Below are positions 1 through 7,378 of a stretch of DNA of 35,043 nucleotides, piece after piece. The notes beneath the pieces are model-generated. The model was not told the origin of the DNA. It saw only the letters and a program-made list of their open reading frames with translations, and searched no databases. The position numbers and the translations under genes are program-made. Position 1 is the stretch's first letter. Every line of letters begins with the position of its first letter. Source of the DNA: an uncultured beta proteobacterium (GTDB taxonomy: Bacteria > Pseudomonadota > Gammaproteobacteria > Burkholderiales > Rhodocyclaceae); contig CAJBYR010000027.1 in the NCBI GenBank assembly GCA_903959855.1, positions 1 to 35,043 of the forward strand. Reading direction: 5' to 3'.

Positions 1-108
1 AAGGGCGACCACATCCACCGGAATGGAAAGGAAGCGCCGTATTCCTTCGCTTCGCTCGACAAACTGTTGGTGGATTTCTGGACTGCCGTCGACAACTGGA
101 GACCGTGA
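1..108 (+). CDS. TumE-family (DUF6516) toxin, C-terminal fragment
   Basis: The frame is open from the first base of the window and ends in TGA at 106-108, giving 35 residues of a protein whose start lies outside. It begins KGDHIHRNGKEAPYSF and ends in a short segment, LLVDFW, before the stop. The KGDHxH and PYxF pattern resembles, from memory, the end of the small TumE (DUF6516) toxins. The call is strengthened by the next gene, a TumA-like winged-helix antitoxin whose ATG follows this stop after one base; toxin-first order is usual for this pair. Only the tail is visible, so neither activity nor integrity can be judged. Confidence 0.6.
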   Translation, partial: KGDHIHRNGKEAPYSFASLDKLLVDFWTAVDNWRP

Positions 109-109
109 C

Positions 110-451
110 ATGACAACCGTAACCATAGGCGTTGCCACCCGCGAGGAAATCAAGGCCCGCTTCGTCCGCGCCATGAACACAGGCCGCCGCTCGGCCCCGT
201 TCATCGGCTTTCCCGACGAGCGCGCGTTGTGGAAGACCCTGACGCCCGCCCGCTGGGACATGCTGAAGACAATGACCGGCGCCGGGCCGCTGGCCTTGCG
301 CGAGATCGCTCGCCAGTTGGGGCGCGACGTACGCGGCGTCCATGCGGATGCGCATGCATTGCTGGCCGTGGGACTGATCGAACGCGATGCCAGCGGTTTC
401 CGGTTTCCTTACGACGCAGTGCACGTGGATTTCGTGCTCAAGGCAGCATAG
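110..451 (+). CDS. TumA-like antitoxin, HVO_A0114-type winged-helix regulator
   Basis: This 113-residue protein looks like the HVO_A0114-type HTH proteins annotated as antitoxin or transcriptional regulator beside TumE toxins. Residues about 48-100 carry a MarR/ArsR-like winged helix: a helix with WDMLKTMTGAGPLALREIARQLGRD character, then a recognition helix around VRGVHADAHALLAVGLIE and a wing ending FRFPYD. The C-terminus VHVDFVLKAA is also typical. I chose the ATG at 110 because GGAGA lies about seven bases upstream and the start is one base after the toxin stop; the frame stays open to 23 but that would run inside the toxin gene. It probably neutralises the toxin and represses the pair. 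DNA binding is inferred. Confidence 0.72.
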   Translation: MTTVTIGVATREEIKARFVRAMNTGRRSAPFIGFPDERALWKTLTPARWDMLKTMTGAGPLALREIARQLGRDVRGVHADAHALLAVGLIERDASGFRFPYDAVHVDFVLKAA

Positions 452-506
452 CCTGGCGGCGACCTGGCCAAAAGCCGGCGCCGTCGGCACGCCGATTTCG
501 CGTCCC

Positions 507-2111
507 TCAGACCGTTCTCCGTCGCGCGGCGACAGGCTTTCTTGCGACTACCGGGTTGCCTGTCGCCTTGGGATCCTGATCCCTGACCGTCGCGGCTTTC
601 CCCGCAACAGTCGCCTTCCCGGCTGAAGGCTTGCCGACTTTCGCCTTGGCCGGCATGACCGCTGATGGGGCCGTTTTTTCCGACCCTTTTCGCGATCCGG
701 GAGCCGGCTTCGGTGTAGGCCTCATCGCCGCCTCCAGCTCCGCCAGCGCCTCTTCGGCATAGACCGCGAGGCGCTGCATGCTCGGCAGCGAGGCGTGGCA
801 GCCGGTGAAACCGAAGTTCATCGCCCCGGCGTAGCTCTCGCAGGTAATGTTGAGGGCCTGGCCGTGGGTCACGATCGATGCCGGATAGATGGCGACGAGT
901 TCCGCACCGCGAAAGTAAAGCGGCTGGTCCGGACCGGGCACGTTGGAGATGGTGATGTTGAACATCGGCCGCGTGCGACCGCCGATGCCGGTCAGCAGCG
1001 TCAGTATTGTCGGCGCCATGAGTAACACCGTGTATTGCAACATCGCCTGCCTGGGCAGGCTCTGCACATGCTCCTTGGCATGACGCACCGATTCGCGGAT
1101 GGCGGCCAGGCGTTCGCGCGCATCGGCGATGTCGGTGCCCAGCGTGGCGATGATGAAGGTGATCGCGTTGCCGCTGCCCTCGTCGCCTGCCGGCCGCACC
1201 GACACCGGTATGCCGGTGGTCAGCGATTGCTCCGGCAGGGCACCGCGCTCTTCGAGGAAGCGGCGCAAGGCACCGCCGCAGATCGCCAGCACGACATCAT
1301 TGAGCGTGCACTCCGCCGCTTTGGAAAGGTCGCGCAATCGCTCCATCGGAAACTGCTGGGTGGCGAAGCGGCGCTTTTCGCGCACGCGGCCATTGAGCAC
1401 CGAACGCGGCGAGGTGAACGGCACGATCATGCCCTCGCCGGTTCCCAGGCCCTTGAGCATCTTGCCGAAGGCAACCACCAGCTGCGGCACCGTCCTTGCC
1501 TGGCCACGCAAGGCCTCGACCGCCAGCGCGGCCGCGTTGGCGACGGTGGGCAAGAGATGGTCGTCGCGCGCGCGGCTCACCCGCGGCAGGCCGGAGGCCC
1601 AGAAGGGCGGCAGCTTGCGGCTCTTTTCGCGATCGAGCGACATCGCGCGCTGCAACAGCTTCATGCCGCTGACACCGTCGATCAGCGAGTGGTGCATCTT
1701 GATGAAGAGGGCAAAACGGTCGCCCTCCAGGCCTTCGATGATGGTGCATTCCCAGGGTGGGCGGCTCAGGTCGAGCGGCGTGCTCTGCAGGCGGCCGACC
1801 AGTTCGCCGAGTTCGCGCTCGCCGCCCGGCCAGGGCAACGCCGCGTGGCGCACGTGGTATTCGAGGTCGATCGCGTCATCCTCGATCCATACCGGCAGCG
1901 GGTTCTTGTTGAAGGCGTACTTCAGACGCCGGTTCCAGGGCGGCGCAAACTCGCGATGGCCGCGAAATTCGACCATCAGCTTGCGCATGTAATCCTTCGA
2001 CGCGCCGTCGGGAAGCTTGAACTGCAGCAGCCCGCCGACATGGTTTGGGGTAGCGCGGCTCTCAGTGAACAACCAGGCAGAATCAAGCGGATTGAGACGA
2101 ACGGAATCCAT
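507..2111 (-). CDS. Wax ester synthase/diacylglycerol acyltransferase (WS/DGAT)
   Basis: A 534-residue acyl-CoA-dependent acyltransferase that would esterify fatty alcohols or diacylglycerol to make wax esters or triacylglycerol at the inner face of the membrane. The N-terminus MDSVRLNPLDSAWL and the active-site motif HHSLIDG (His140, His141, Asp145, Gly146) are diagnostic, and an NVPGP motif follows in the second half. The start at 2111 matches the family N-terminus and has GAGG nine bases upstream; the frame stays open to 2336, but the extra residues overlap the upstream gene and look non-coding. The last 71 residues (464-534) are a Lys/Ala/Pro/Arg-rich tail beyond the usual domain end. It lies 113 bp downstream of the substrate-binding lipoprotein on the same strand. 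Physiological substrate is unknown. Confidence 0.9.
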   Translation of the reverse strand: MDSVRLNPLDSAWLFTESRATPNHVGGLLQFKLPDGASKDYMRKLMVEFRGHREFAPPWNRRLKYAFNKNPLPVWIEDDAIDLEYHVRHAALPWPGGERELGELVGRLQSTPLDLSRPPWECTIIEGLEGDRFALFIKMHHSLIDGVSGMKLLQRAMSLDREKSRKLPPFWASGLPRVSRARDDHLLPTVANAAALAVEALRGQARTVPQLVVAFGKMLKGLGTGEGMIVPFTSPRSVLNGRVREKRRFATQQFPMERLRDLSKAAECTLNDVVLAICGGALRRFLEERGALPEQSLTTGIPVSVRPAGDEGSGNAITFIIATLGTDIADARERLAAIRESVRHAKEHVQSLPRQAMLQYTVLLMAPTILTLLTGIGGRTRPMFNITISNVPGPDQPLYFRGAELVAIYPASIVTHGQALNITCESYAGAMNFGFTGCHASLPSMQRLAVYAEEALAELEAAMRPTPKPAPGSRKGSEKTAPSAVMPAKAKVGKPSAGKATVAGKAATVRDQDPKATGNPVVARKPVAARRRTV

Positions 2112-2224
2112 GGGTTCAAGCCTCGTGCCGGACGGTAAGAGTGCGCACCTTAGCCGATTTGCGCGGAGTTGTGCGAGGCGCCCTGCGCAGGACCGGCAAG
2201 AGTCGGCGCTGACGCGACGGCGAT

Positions 2225-4366
2225 TCAGCGCGCCGTCGCGGTTTCGCGCCGACGATAGCCCCGCCAGGCCGGCCAGATCGCCGCCGCGATCGCCAGCGCG
2301 ACAAGCAGCAGCGGCCAGACCACCGGCCGATTCCACTCGGTACGGCGTTCTGCGCGCAAGGTGGCATCCACGCGCTGGTACTTCAGGGTGTTGTGCCCCA
2401 CCTTCGAGGGTTTGCGATTCAGCAGCCAGGCATGGCGCAGGCTGTAGTCCTTGGGATGGAAGCCGAATACCCAGGGTGCATCGTGGCGCAGAATGTCGGT
2501 CATGCGGTCGATGATCTCCTGCCGCTGGGGGCTGTTCTCCATGGTCTTCATGCGCTCGAACAGGCGGTCGAATTCGGCGTTCTGGTAGTTGGCGGCGTTC
2601 TCACCGCTCTGTTTGACCTTGCTCTGCTTGCCATGCAGGAGAAACATGAAGTTCTCGGGGTCGGGATAGTCGGCGTTCCAGCCCCAGTAAAAGAGCTGCA
2701 CCGCACCCTTGCGTACTTTCTCCTGGAAGCGGTTGTAGTCGGTGCTGCGCACCACCAGTTGCACGTCGAGCTTGGCGAACTGCTTGTTCAACCAGTCGAT
2801 GCGCGCCTTGCCGCCGACGCCCGTCGCCGTGGTGTCGAGGTTGATGACCAGTGGCTCGCCGGTGGCGGCATCGCGCCCATTGGGCCAGCCGGCCTCGGCC
2901 AGCAGGCGCTTCGCCTCGGCCACGGGCTTGCGCCGGGCCTGGCCGTCCACCCAGTCGTAGCTGTAGCGGTTGATGCCGGACGCGCCGTCGCGGTGACCGA
3001 AGATGCCGGGCGGGATCAGCCCCTGGGCGGCGACGCCGCGGCCATTCTGGAAGATGGAAATGAATTCTTCCTGGTCGATGGCGATTGAGATCGCCTGGCG
3101 CAGCTTGCGGCCCCGTTCCGCTGTCCCGGGATCGGCGCCGCCGACCACCGGATCGAGCCAGTTGAAGCCCATGTACATGCTCGACGTCGCCACCGAGGTG
3201 GTGAGCACGATGCCCTGGGCTTTCATGCCGTCGGACAGGCTGATCTCGCCGGCAGCGACCTGCACCGCCTGGTCGAAGGAATCCGAGGAAATGCCCGAGG
3301 CATCGTAATAGCCCTGGAGGAACTTGTTCCAGTAGGGTATCTGCTCCTTCTCGCGGGTAAACACCACCTTGTCGATGAAGGGCAGCACCTGGCCGCAGTC
3401 CATCAGCAGTCCGGCCGCTTTGTCTTCCGCTTCGCCTTCGCAGGGATAGGTCTCGCGATGGAAGTTGGGATTCTTCTCCAGCACCATGCGCGCGTTGGGA
3501 TTGTTTTCGGTGAGCATGTAGGGCCCGGTGCCGATCGGGTACCAGTCCAGCGTCAGGTTTTTCTGTGCCATGCCTGGCTGGCTGTGAAACTTGTCGGCCT
3601 CCCATGGCATCGGGGCGAAGAAGGGCATCGCCAGCCAATACAGGAACTGAGGGTACTTCCCCTTGACGCGGATGCGATAGCGGTAACGGTCGATGGCCTC
3701 CACGCCTTCCAGCGTGTGCGTGCGCAGGTCGATCCAGGGCGTGTCCTTCTCCGCCTGCAGACGCTTGCCGTAGTCGCCGAGGCCGACGATGTATTCCTCC
3801 ATCAGCCCGAAGATCGGTGAGTGCAGGCGCGGATGGGCCAGGCGCTTGATGCCGTAAACATAATCCTCGGCAGTCAGCTCGCGGCTGTCGCGCCTGGCGA
3901 AATCGCCGAGCACATTCACGGCATCCAGTTGCGCGCGGCCCAGTGAGTGATAGGCGTAGGCCTCGCCTTCGCCGCGGGCGAAAGCGGGGTGCGGCTGGTA
4001 GCGGATCCCCGGCTTGATGCTGACAACGTAGTCGGTGAAGGCGATCTTCGCCGGGTCGGTGTTGGCCGGAAGTGCACGGCCCTGTGCATCCAGGTAACGC
4101 GGCTGCGGCACCGCCTCGGCGGTGGCGGCGATCAGTGCATAGGGGCGTTTGAGATAGTGGTACTGCAGCGGCGGTTCGTAGATCTGCGCCGTGAAGGTGA
4201 TCTCGTCCTCGCTATAGGACTGCACCGGATCGAGATGCTTGGGCCGGTCGGTAAATGCACTGTAGAGGATATTGCGGCCCCGGTCGGCCACCGGATAGGG
4301 GTCGTTCCAGGCGCTGCCGCAAGCTGCGAGCAACAGGGCGAAAAGGCTGGAAAGCAGGCCACGCAT
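2225..4366 (-). CDS. ABC-type peptide substrate-binding lipoprotein (SBP_bac_5)
   Basis: A 713-residue periplasmic solute-binding protein of the oligopeptide/dipeptide family (SBP_bac_5). The N-terminus has a lipoprotein signal, with LLLAAC placing the lipidated Cys at residue 16. The body has family hallmarks such as PIGTGPYML, RKLRQAISIAID and YWGWNADYPDPENF. It is larger than usual for the family (about 500-600). After the binding domain comes a hydrophobic stretch, VVWPLLLVALAIAAAIW, and a basic end WRGYRRRETATAR, which suggests a second, C-terminal membrane anchor. The ATG at 4366 starts a proper lipoprotein signal; a TTG at 4411 would bury it. No permease or ATPase gene for it lies nearby, so it is an orphan component here. 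The ligand cannot be told from sequence. Confidence 0.87.
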   Translation of the reverse strand: MRGLLSSLFALLLAACGSAWNDPYPVADRGRNILYSAFTDRPKHLDPVQSYSEDEITFTAQIYEPPLQYHYLKRPYALIAATAEAVPQPRYLDAQGRALPANTDPAKIAFTDYVVSIKPGIRYQPHPAFARGEGEAYAYHSLGRAQLDAVNVLGDFARRDSRELTAEDYVYGIKRLAHPRLHSPIFGLMEEYIVGLGDYGKRLQAEKDTPWIDLRTHTLEGVEAIDRYRYRIRVKGKYPQFLYWLAMPFFAPMPWEADKFHSQPGMAQKNLTLDWYPIGTGPYMLTENNPNARMVLEKNPNFHRETYPCEGEAEDKAAGLLMDCGQVLPFIDKVVFTREKEQIPYWNKFLQGYYDASGISSDSFDQAVQVAAGEISLSDGMKAQGIVLTTSVATSSMYMGFNWLDPVVGGADPGTAERGRKLRQAISIAIDQEEFISIFQNGRGVAAQGLIPPGIFGHRDGASGINRYSYDWVDGQARRKPVAEAKRLLAEAGWPNGRDAATGEPLVINLDTTATGVGGKARIDWLNKQFAKLDVQLVVRSTDYNRFQEKVRKGAVQLFYWGWNADYPDPENFMFLLHGKQSKVKQSGENAANYQNAEFDRLFERMKTMENSPQRQEIIDRMTDILRHDAPWVFGFHPKDYSLRHAWLLNRKPSKVGHNTLKYQRVDATLRAERRTEWNRPVVWPLLLVALAIAAAIWPAWRGYRRRETATAR

Positions 4367-4387
4367 GGCGTCCAGTTTAGCCGATCC

Positions 4388-4419
4388 GCTATAATTCACC
4401 GCTGGTTTCAACCAAGGAA
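4388..4419. promoter_or_regulatory. Divergent promoter region of the lipoprotein gene and fabI
   Basis: The 59-bp gap holds signals for both directions. On the plus strand a perfect TATAAT (4390-4395) lies about 30 bp before the fabI ATG, with no convincing -35, and the ribosome site AAGGAA is at 4414-4419. On the minus strand TTGGTT (4415-4410), 16 bp, TATAGC (4393-4388) points to the lipoprotein gene. The two -10 elements overlap, so the two promoters may exclude each other. Assigned by eye only. Confidence 0.42.
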
Positions 4420-4425
4420 ATAGCG

Positions 4426-5226
4426 ATGGGATTTCTCGCTGGCAAACGCATCCTGATCACCGGCCTGATCTCAAACCGGTCGATCGCCTACGGCATTGCC
4501 AAGGCCTGCCACCGCGAAGGCGCCGAACTCGCCTTCACCTATCAGAACGAACGCTTCAAGGACCGCATGGCGAAGTACGCGGGCGAGTTCGAGTCGACCG
4601 CCATCTATGCTTGCGACGTCTCGCAGGATGCGGAAATCGAAGCCGTATTCACCGAGTTGGGCAAACGCTGGGAGGGGCTCGACGGCCTGGTGCATTCGAT
4701 CGCCTTCGCCCCCAACGAAGCCATCGAAGGCGACTTCCTGGAAGGAATTTCGCGCGAAGGCTTCCGCATCGCCCATGACATTTCCTCCTACAGCTACCCG
4801 GCGCTGGCCAAGGCCGCCAGACCCCTGCTGCTGAAGGGCAACAAGCCGGCACTGCTGGCCCTGTCCTACCTGGGCGCCGTCCGCACCATGCCCAACTACA
4901 ACACCATGGGCCTGGCCAAGGCCAGCCTTGAGGCGGCCACCCGCTACCTCGCGTTTTGCCTCGGTCCGCAAGGTATCCGTGCCAATGCGCTCTCGGCCGG
5001 ACCGATCAAGACCCTGGCGGCCTCCGGTATCGGCAACTTCGGCAAACTGCTGGCCTACAACGCCCACCACGCGCCCTTGCGGCGCAATGTCACCGTCGAG
5101 GAAGTCGGCAATGCCGCGGCATTCCTGCTCTCCGACCTCGCCAGCGGCGTCACCGGCGAGATTCTGTATGTTGACGGCGGAACGCACACCACGGCGATGG
5201 GCAACGCTGATCCCTTGCCGGGTTGA
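4426..5226 (+). CDS. fabI: Enoyl-[acyl-carrier-protein] reductase (NADH)
   Basis: FabI catalyses the last step of each fatty-acid elongation cycle, the NADH-dependent reduction of trans-2-enoyl-ACP. The protein is 266 residues, a normal length. It starts [25 protein letters not shown], the FabI version of the Rossmann dinucleotide site. The catalytic residues are visible as Tyr148 in LSYLG and the Tyr158-x6-Lys165 pair in NYNTMGLAK. The end carries ILYVDGG, typical of the family. AAGGAA seven bases upstream supports the ATG at 4426. It is transcribed alone, divergent from the lipoprotein gene, and closed by a strong hairpin at 5241-5274. fabI next to ppiD is a familiar arrangement in betaproteobacteria. 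Confidence 0.97.
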   Translation: MGFLAGKRILITGLISNRSIAYGIAKACHREGAELAFTYQNERFKDRMAKYAGEFESTAIYACDVSQDAEIEAVFTELGKRWEGLDGLVHSIAFAPNEAIEGDFLEGISREGFRIAHDISSYSYPALAKAARPLLLKGNKPALLALSYLGAVRTMPNYNTMGLAKASLEAATRYLAFCLGPQGIRANALSAGPIKTLAASGIGNFGKLLAYNAHHAPLRRNVTVEEVGNAAAFLLSDLASGVTGEILYVDGGTHTTAMGNADPLPG

Positions 5227-5240
5227 GAAATTCACCGCAA

Positions 5241-5274
5241 ATGAAAAAGCCCGGGGTTTCCCGGGCTTTTTCAT
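5241..5274. terminator. Bidirectional Rho-independent terminator between fabI and ppiD
   Basis: A perfect 15-bp inverted repeat, ATGAAAAAGCCCGGG / CCCGGGCTTTTTCAT, encloses a four-base loop (GTTT). Five A on the left and five T on the right give a U-tract in either direction. It lies 14 bases after the fabI stop and 20 bases after the ppiD stop, so it should end both convergent transcripts. Confidence 0.9.
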
Positions 5275-5294
5275 TTGGGATCGCCGGCTGGCGG

Positions 5295-7193
5295 CTATTT
5301 TTCCTTGGCGTCCAGCACGGCCTTGTTGATCCTCACCGGGTGGGCGGCCCGCAGGCTGGATAGCCATGCGGCAAATTCCTCTTCGGCCACGGCACGGGCG
5401 TATGCCTGTTGCAAGGCAGCGGCACGCGGGTCGTCCTTGACGTTGGTAACGGCCTTGATTGCACTGATACGGTACAGGGCATAGCCCTTGCCCGGATGTG
5501 CCGTGCCGACGTAAGCCGGCAATTTGGCGGCATCAGCGCTGAAGATAGCCCGTATCGAGTCCGGAGCGAGACCTTGCGGCTCGCTCCGCCGGATAGCGTG
5601 GGAGGGCGACCACTTGAGATCTGTCGCCTCTCCTTTTTTCAGCTTGGCCAATTTGGCTTCGCCGTCCTTGATTGCCAGGCCCGCCGCTTCCTCAAGAACC
5701 AGGCGCTTCTCGACATCCGCCTTCACCGCCTCCAGCGACTGAACGGACGCCGGCTTGTGTTCCAGCATCCGAGCCGCCACCAGGGTGCCCGGGGCGACTT
5801 CAACGGCTTCGGTATTGCGCTTGTTCTTCAGCGCGTCGTCGGCAAACAGCGCCGTCGCGAGTTTGGCATTGTCGAAGGGTGGCGGGAGTTTGGCGCCCTT
5901 GGCCAGCCATGCCGTCTGTTTGACATCGAGCTTCCACTTCTCGGCCGCCGGCTTGAGGCTGTCCGACTGCTCGTACACCGTGTTGCCGAAAGCTTCGGCC
6001 GCTTCGCTGTACTTCTTCATGGCGGCTTCGCGCTTGAGTTCGGCGGCGATCTCAGCCTTGACCTCATCAAAGGGTTTCACGCGCTCGGGACGAATGCCGG
6101 CGACGCGGATGATGTGAAAGCCGAAATCGGAGCGTACCAGCTCGGAAATTTCGCCGTCCTTCATGCTGAAAACGGCATCCTCGAATGCCTTCACCATCGC
6201 GCCGCGGCTGAACCAGTCGAGGTCGCCACCCTTCTCCGCCGAACCTGGATCCTGCGAATGCTGCTTGGCCAGCCTGGCGAAGTCGGCGGGCGTTTTCTTC
6301 ACTTGGGCGAGTATGCCTTCGGCCTTTTCCCTGGCCGCCTTGGCCTCCACATCGGATCCCGCCTTGAGCAGGATGTGGCTGGCGCGGCGCGACTCAGGTG
6401 ACTTGTAACGGGCTTCGTTGGTCTTGTAGGCCGCCTTGACAGCATCCTCGGCCGGCGCCGCCTGCGTCGCCATTGCGTCACGGCTGAGGACGATAAATTC
6501 GGCACGCACCTGTTCCGGCAGTTCGAACTGCTTGCGATTGGCATCGTAATATTTCTGTACGGCATCAGCGGCAAGCTTCACCTGGCTGGCATAGGCATCC
6601 GGGTACAGCGCTGCCTCACTGACATCGCGCTGCTCCAGCTGGGTCTGCAGCCAGCGGCCGGCCGCCGCCTGACCGGTAATGCCGCCTTCGCTCACCGGAA
6701 GCGCCAACTGCTGCATGGCGAGATCCTGGCGCAGTCGCGACTCGAACATTTCCTTGCTCATGCCCTGCCCGGCAACCAGTGCTTCGTAGCGTTCTTTGGA
6801 AAACTTGCCGTTTTCCTGCAGCGACGGCACCGCGGCGATGAACTGCGCGAGTTGCTGGTCGCCGACCGACATCTTCGCCTTGCGCGCCTGCTCGGCAAGC
6901 AGGCGCTGCGTGATCAGCGAATCGAGCACGACGCGACGCATCGCGGGCGACTCGAACAAGACCGGGTCGATCTTGCCGCCGAGCTGCGCGCGGGCGCGAT
7001 CCTGTTGCTCGCGCATCGCTCCCTGCAGTTCCTGCTGAGTGATCTTGGCGCCGCCGACCGTGGCAAGCTCGACGCCGCTATCGGCATTGCGCACGTACGA
7101 CTCGACGCCCCAGAACGCAAAGGGCAGCGTGATCACGGCAAGAAAGACCTGCGTGATTCTCTTGTTGTTGCGGACGATGTCGAACAAGCTCAT
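5295..7193 (-). CDS. ppiD: Periplasmic folding chaperone PpiD (SurA_N and parvulin domains)
   Basis: PpiD is an inner-membrane-anchored chaperone that faces the periplasm and helps proteins leaving the Sec translocon. The 632-residue protein starts with the short cytoplasmic MSLFDIVRNNKRITQ, then one transmembrane helix (about 16-32, VFLAVITLPFAFWGVES). A SurA-like N-domain follows (about 35-190), then a parvulin domain (about 265-365) with RRASHILLKA, DLDWFSRGAMV and FGFHIIRV. The length matches E. coli PpiD (623). The ATG at 7193 is chosen because it begins the anchor; an upstream AGGG is a weak ribosome site. It sits downstream of lon and tRNA-Val, as in many proteobacteria. Isomerase activity is not certain, since PpiD parvulin domains are often poor catalysts. 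Confidence 0.94.
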   Translation of the reverse strand: MSLFDIVRNNKRITQVFLAVITLPFAFWGVESYVRNADSGVELATVGGAKITQQELQGAMREQQDRARAQLGGKIDPVLFESPAMRRVVLDSLITQRLLAEQARKAKMSVGDQQLAQFIAAVPSLQENGKFSKERYEALVAGQGMSKEMFESRLRQDLAMQQLALPVSEGGITGQAAAGRWLQTQLEQRDVSEAALYPDAYASQVKLAADAVQKYYDANRKQFELPEQVRAEFIVLSRDAMATQAAPAEDAVKAAYKTNEARYKSPESRRASHILLKAGSDVEAKAAREKAEGILAQVKKTPADFARLAKQHSQDPGSAEKGGDLDWFSRGAMVKAFEDAVFSMKDGEISELVRSDFGFHIIRVAGIRPERVKPFDEVKAEIAAELKREAAMKKYSEAAEAFGNTVYEQSDSLKPAAEKWKLDVKQTAWLAKGAKLPPPFDNAKLATALFADDALKNKRNTEAVEVAPGTLVAARMLEHKPASVQSLEAVKADVEKRLVLEEAAGLAIKDGEAKLAKLKKGEATDLKWSPSHAIRRSEPQGLAPDSIRAIFSADAAKLPAYVGTAHPGKGYALYRISAIKAVTNVKDDPRAAALQQAYARAVAEEEFAAWLSSLRAAHPVRINKAVLDAKEK

Positions 7194-7213
7194 GCGGCAT
7201 ATACCCTGAATGC

Positions 7214-7243
7214 AACAAAGGCGAACTTGGGTTCGCCTTTGTT
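7214..7243 (-). terminator. Hairpin between tRNA-Val and ppiD
   Basis: A perfect 13-bp stem, AACAAAGGCGAAC / GTTCGCCTTTGTT, has a four-base loop. On the minus strand it follows the tRNA 3' end by three bases and the stem runs into TTTGTTGC, a modest U-rich tail. It probably ends or trims the tRNA transcript. It lies 20 bases before the ppiD ATG, so it could also reduce read-through into ppiD. Confidence 0.62.
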
Positions 7244-7246
7244 CTT

Positions 7247-7322
7247 TGGTGGGTGCTGAGGGGATCGAACCCCCGACATTCGCCTTGTAAGGGCGACGCT
7301 CTACCAGCTGAGCTAAGCACCC
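7247..7322 (-). tRNA. tRNA-Val (anticodon TAC)
   Basis: On the minus strand the 76-nt sequence begins GGGTGCTTAGCTCAGCTGG and ends GCACCCACCA, so CCA is encoded (7247-7249). The acceptor stem GGGTGC/GCACCC, D arm, TTCGATCC in the T loop and anticodon loop CTTACAA are all readable. Anticodon TAC (7289-7287) reads GUN valine codons. It lies between lon and ppiD. A possible -10, TAGAAT (7367-7362), followed by a GC-rich stretch, is the only promoter sign. Confidence 0.97.
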
Positions 7323-7378
7323 GTTGAACGGGGGCTGCCCAAGCCGGGCAACCGGGCCGTGATTCTAACAGGTCTGTC

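Noticed and set aside
2112-2336. A longer N-terminus for the WS/DGAT
   Set aside because: It would overlap the upstream lipoprotein gene, is Arg/Ala-rich without family likeness, and the conserved start MDSVRLNPLDSAW is at 2111.
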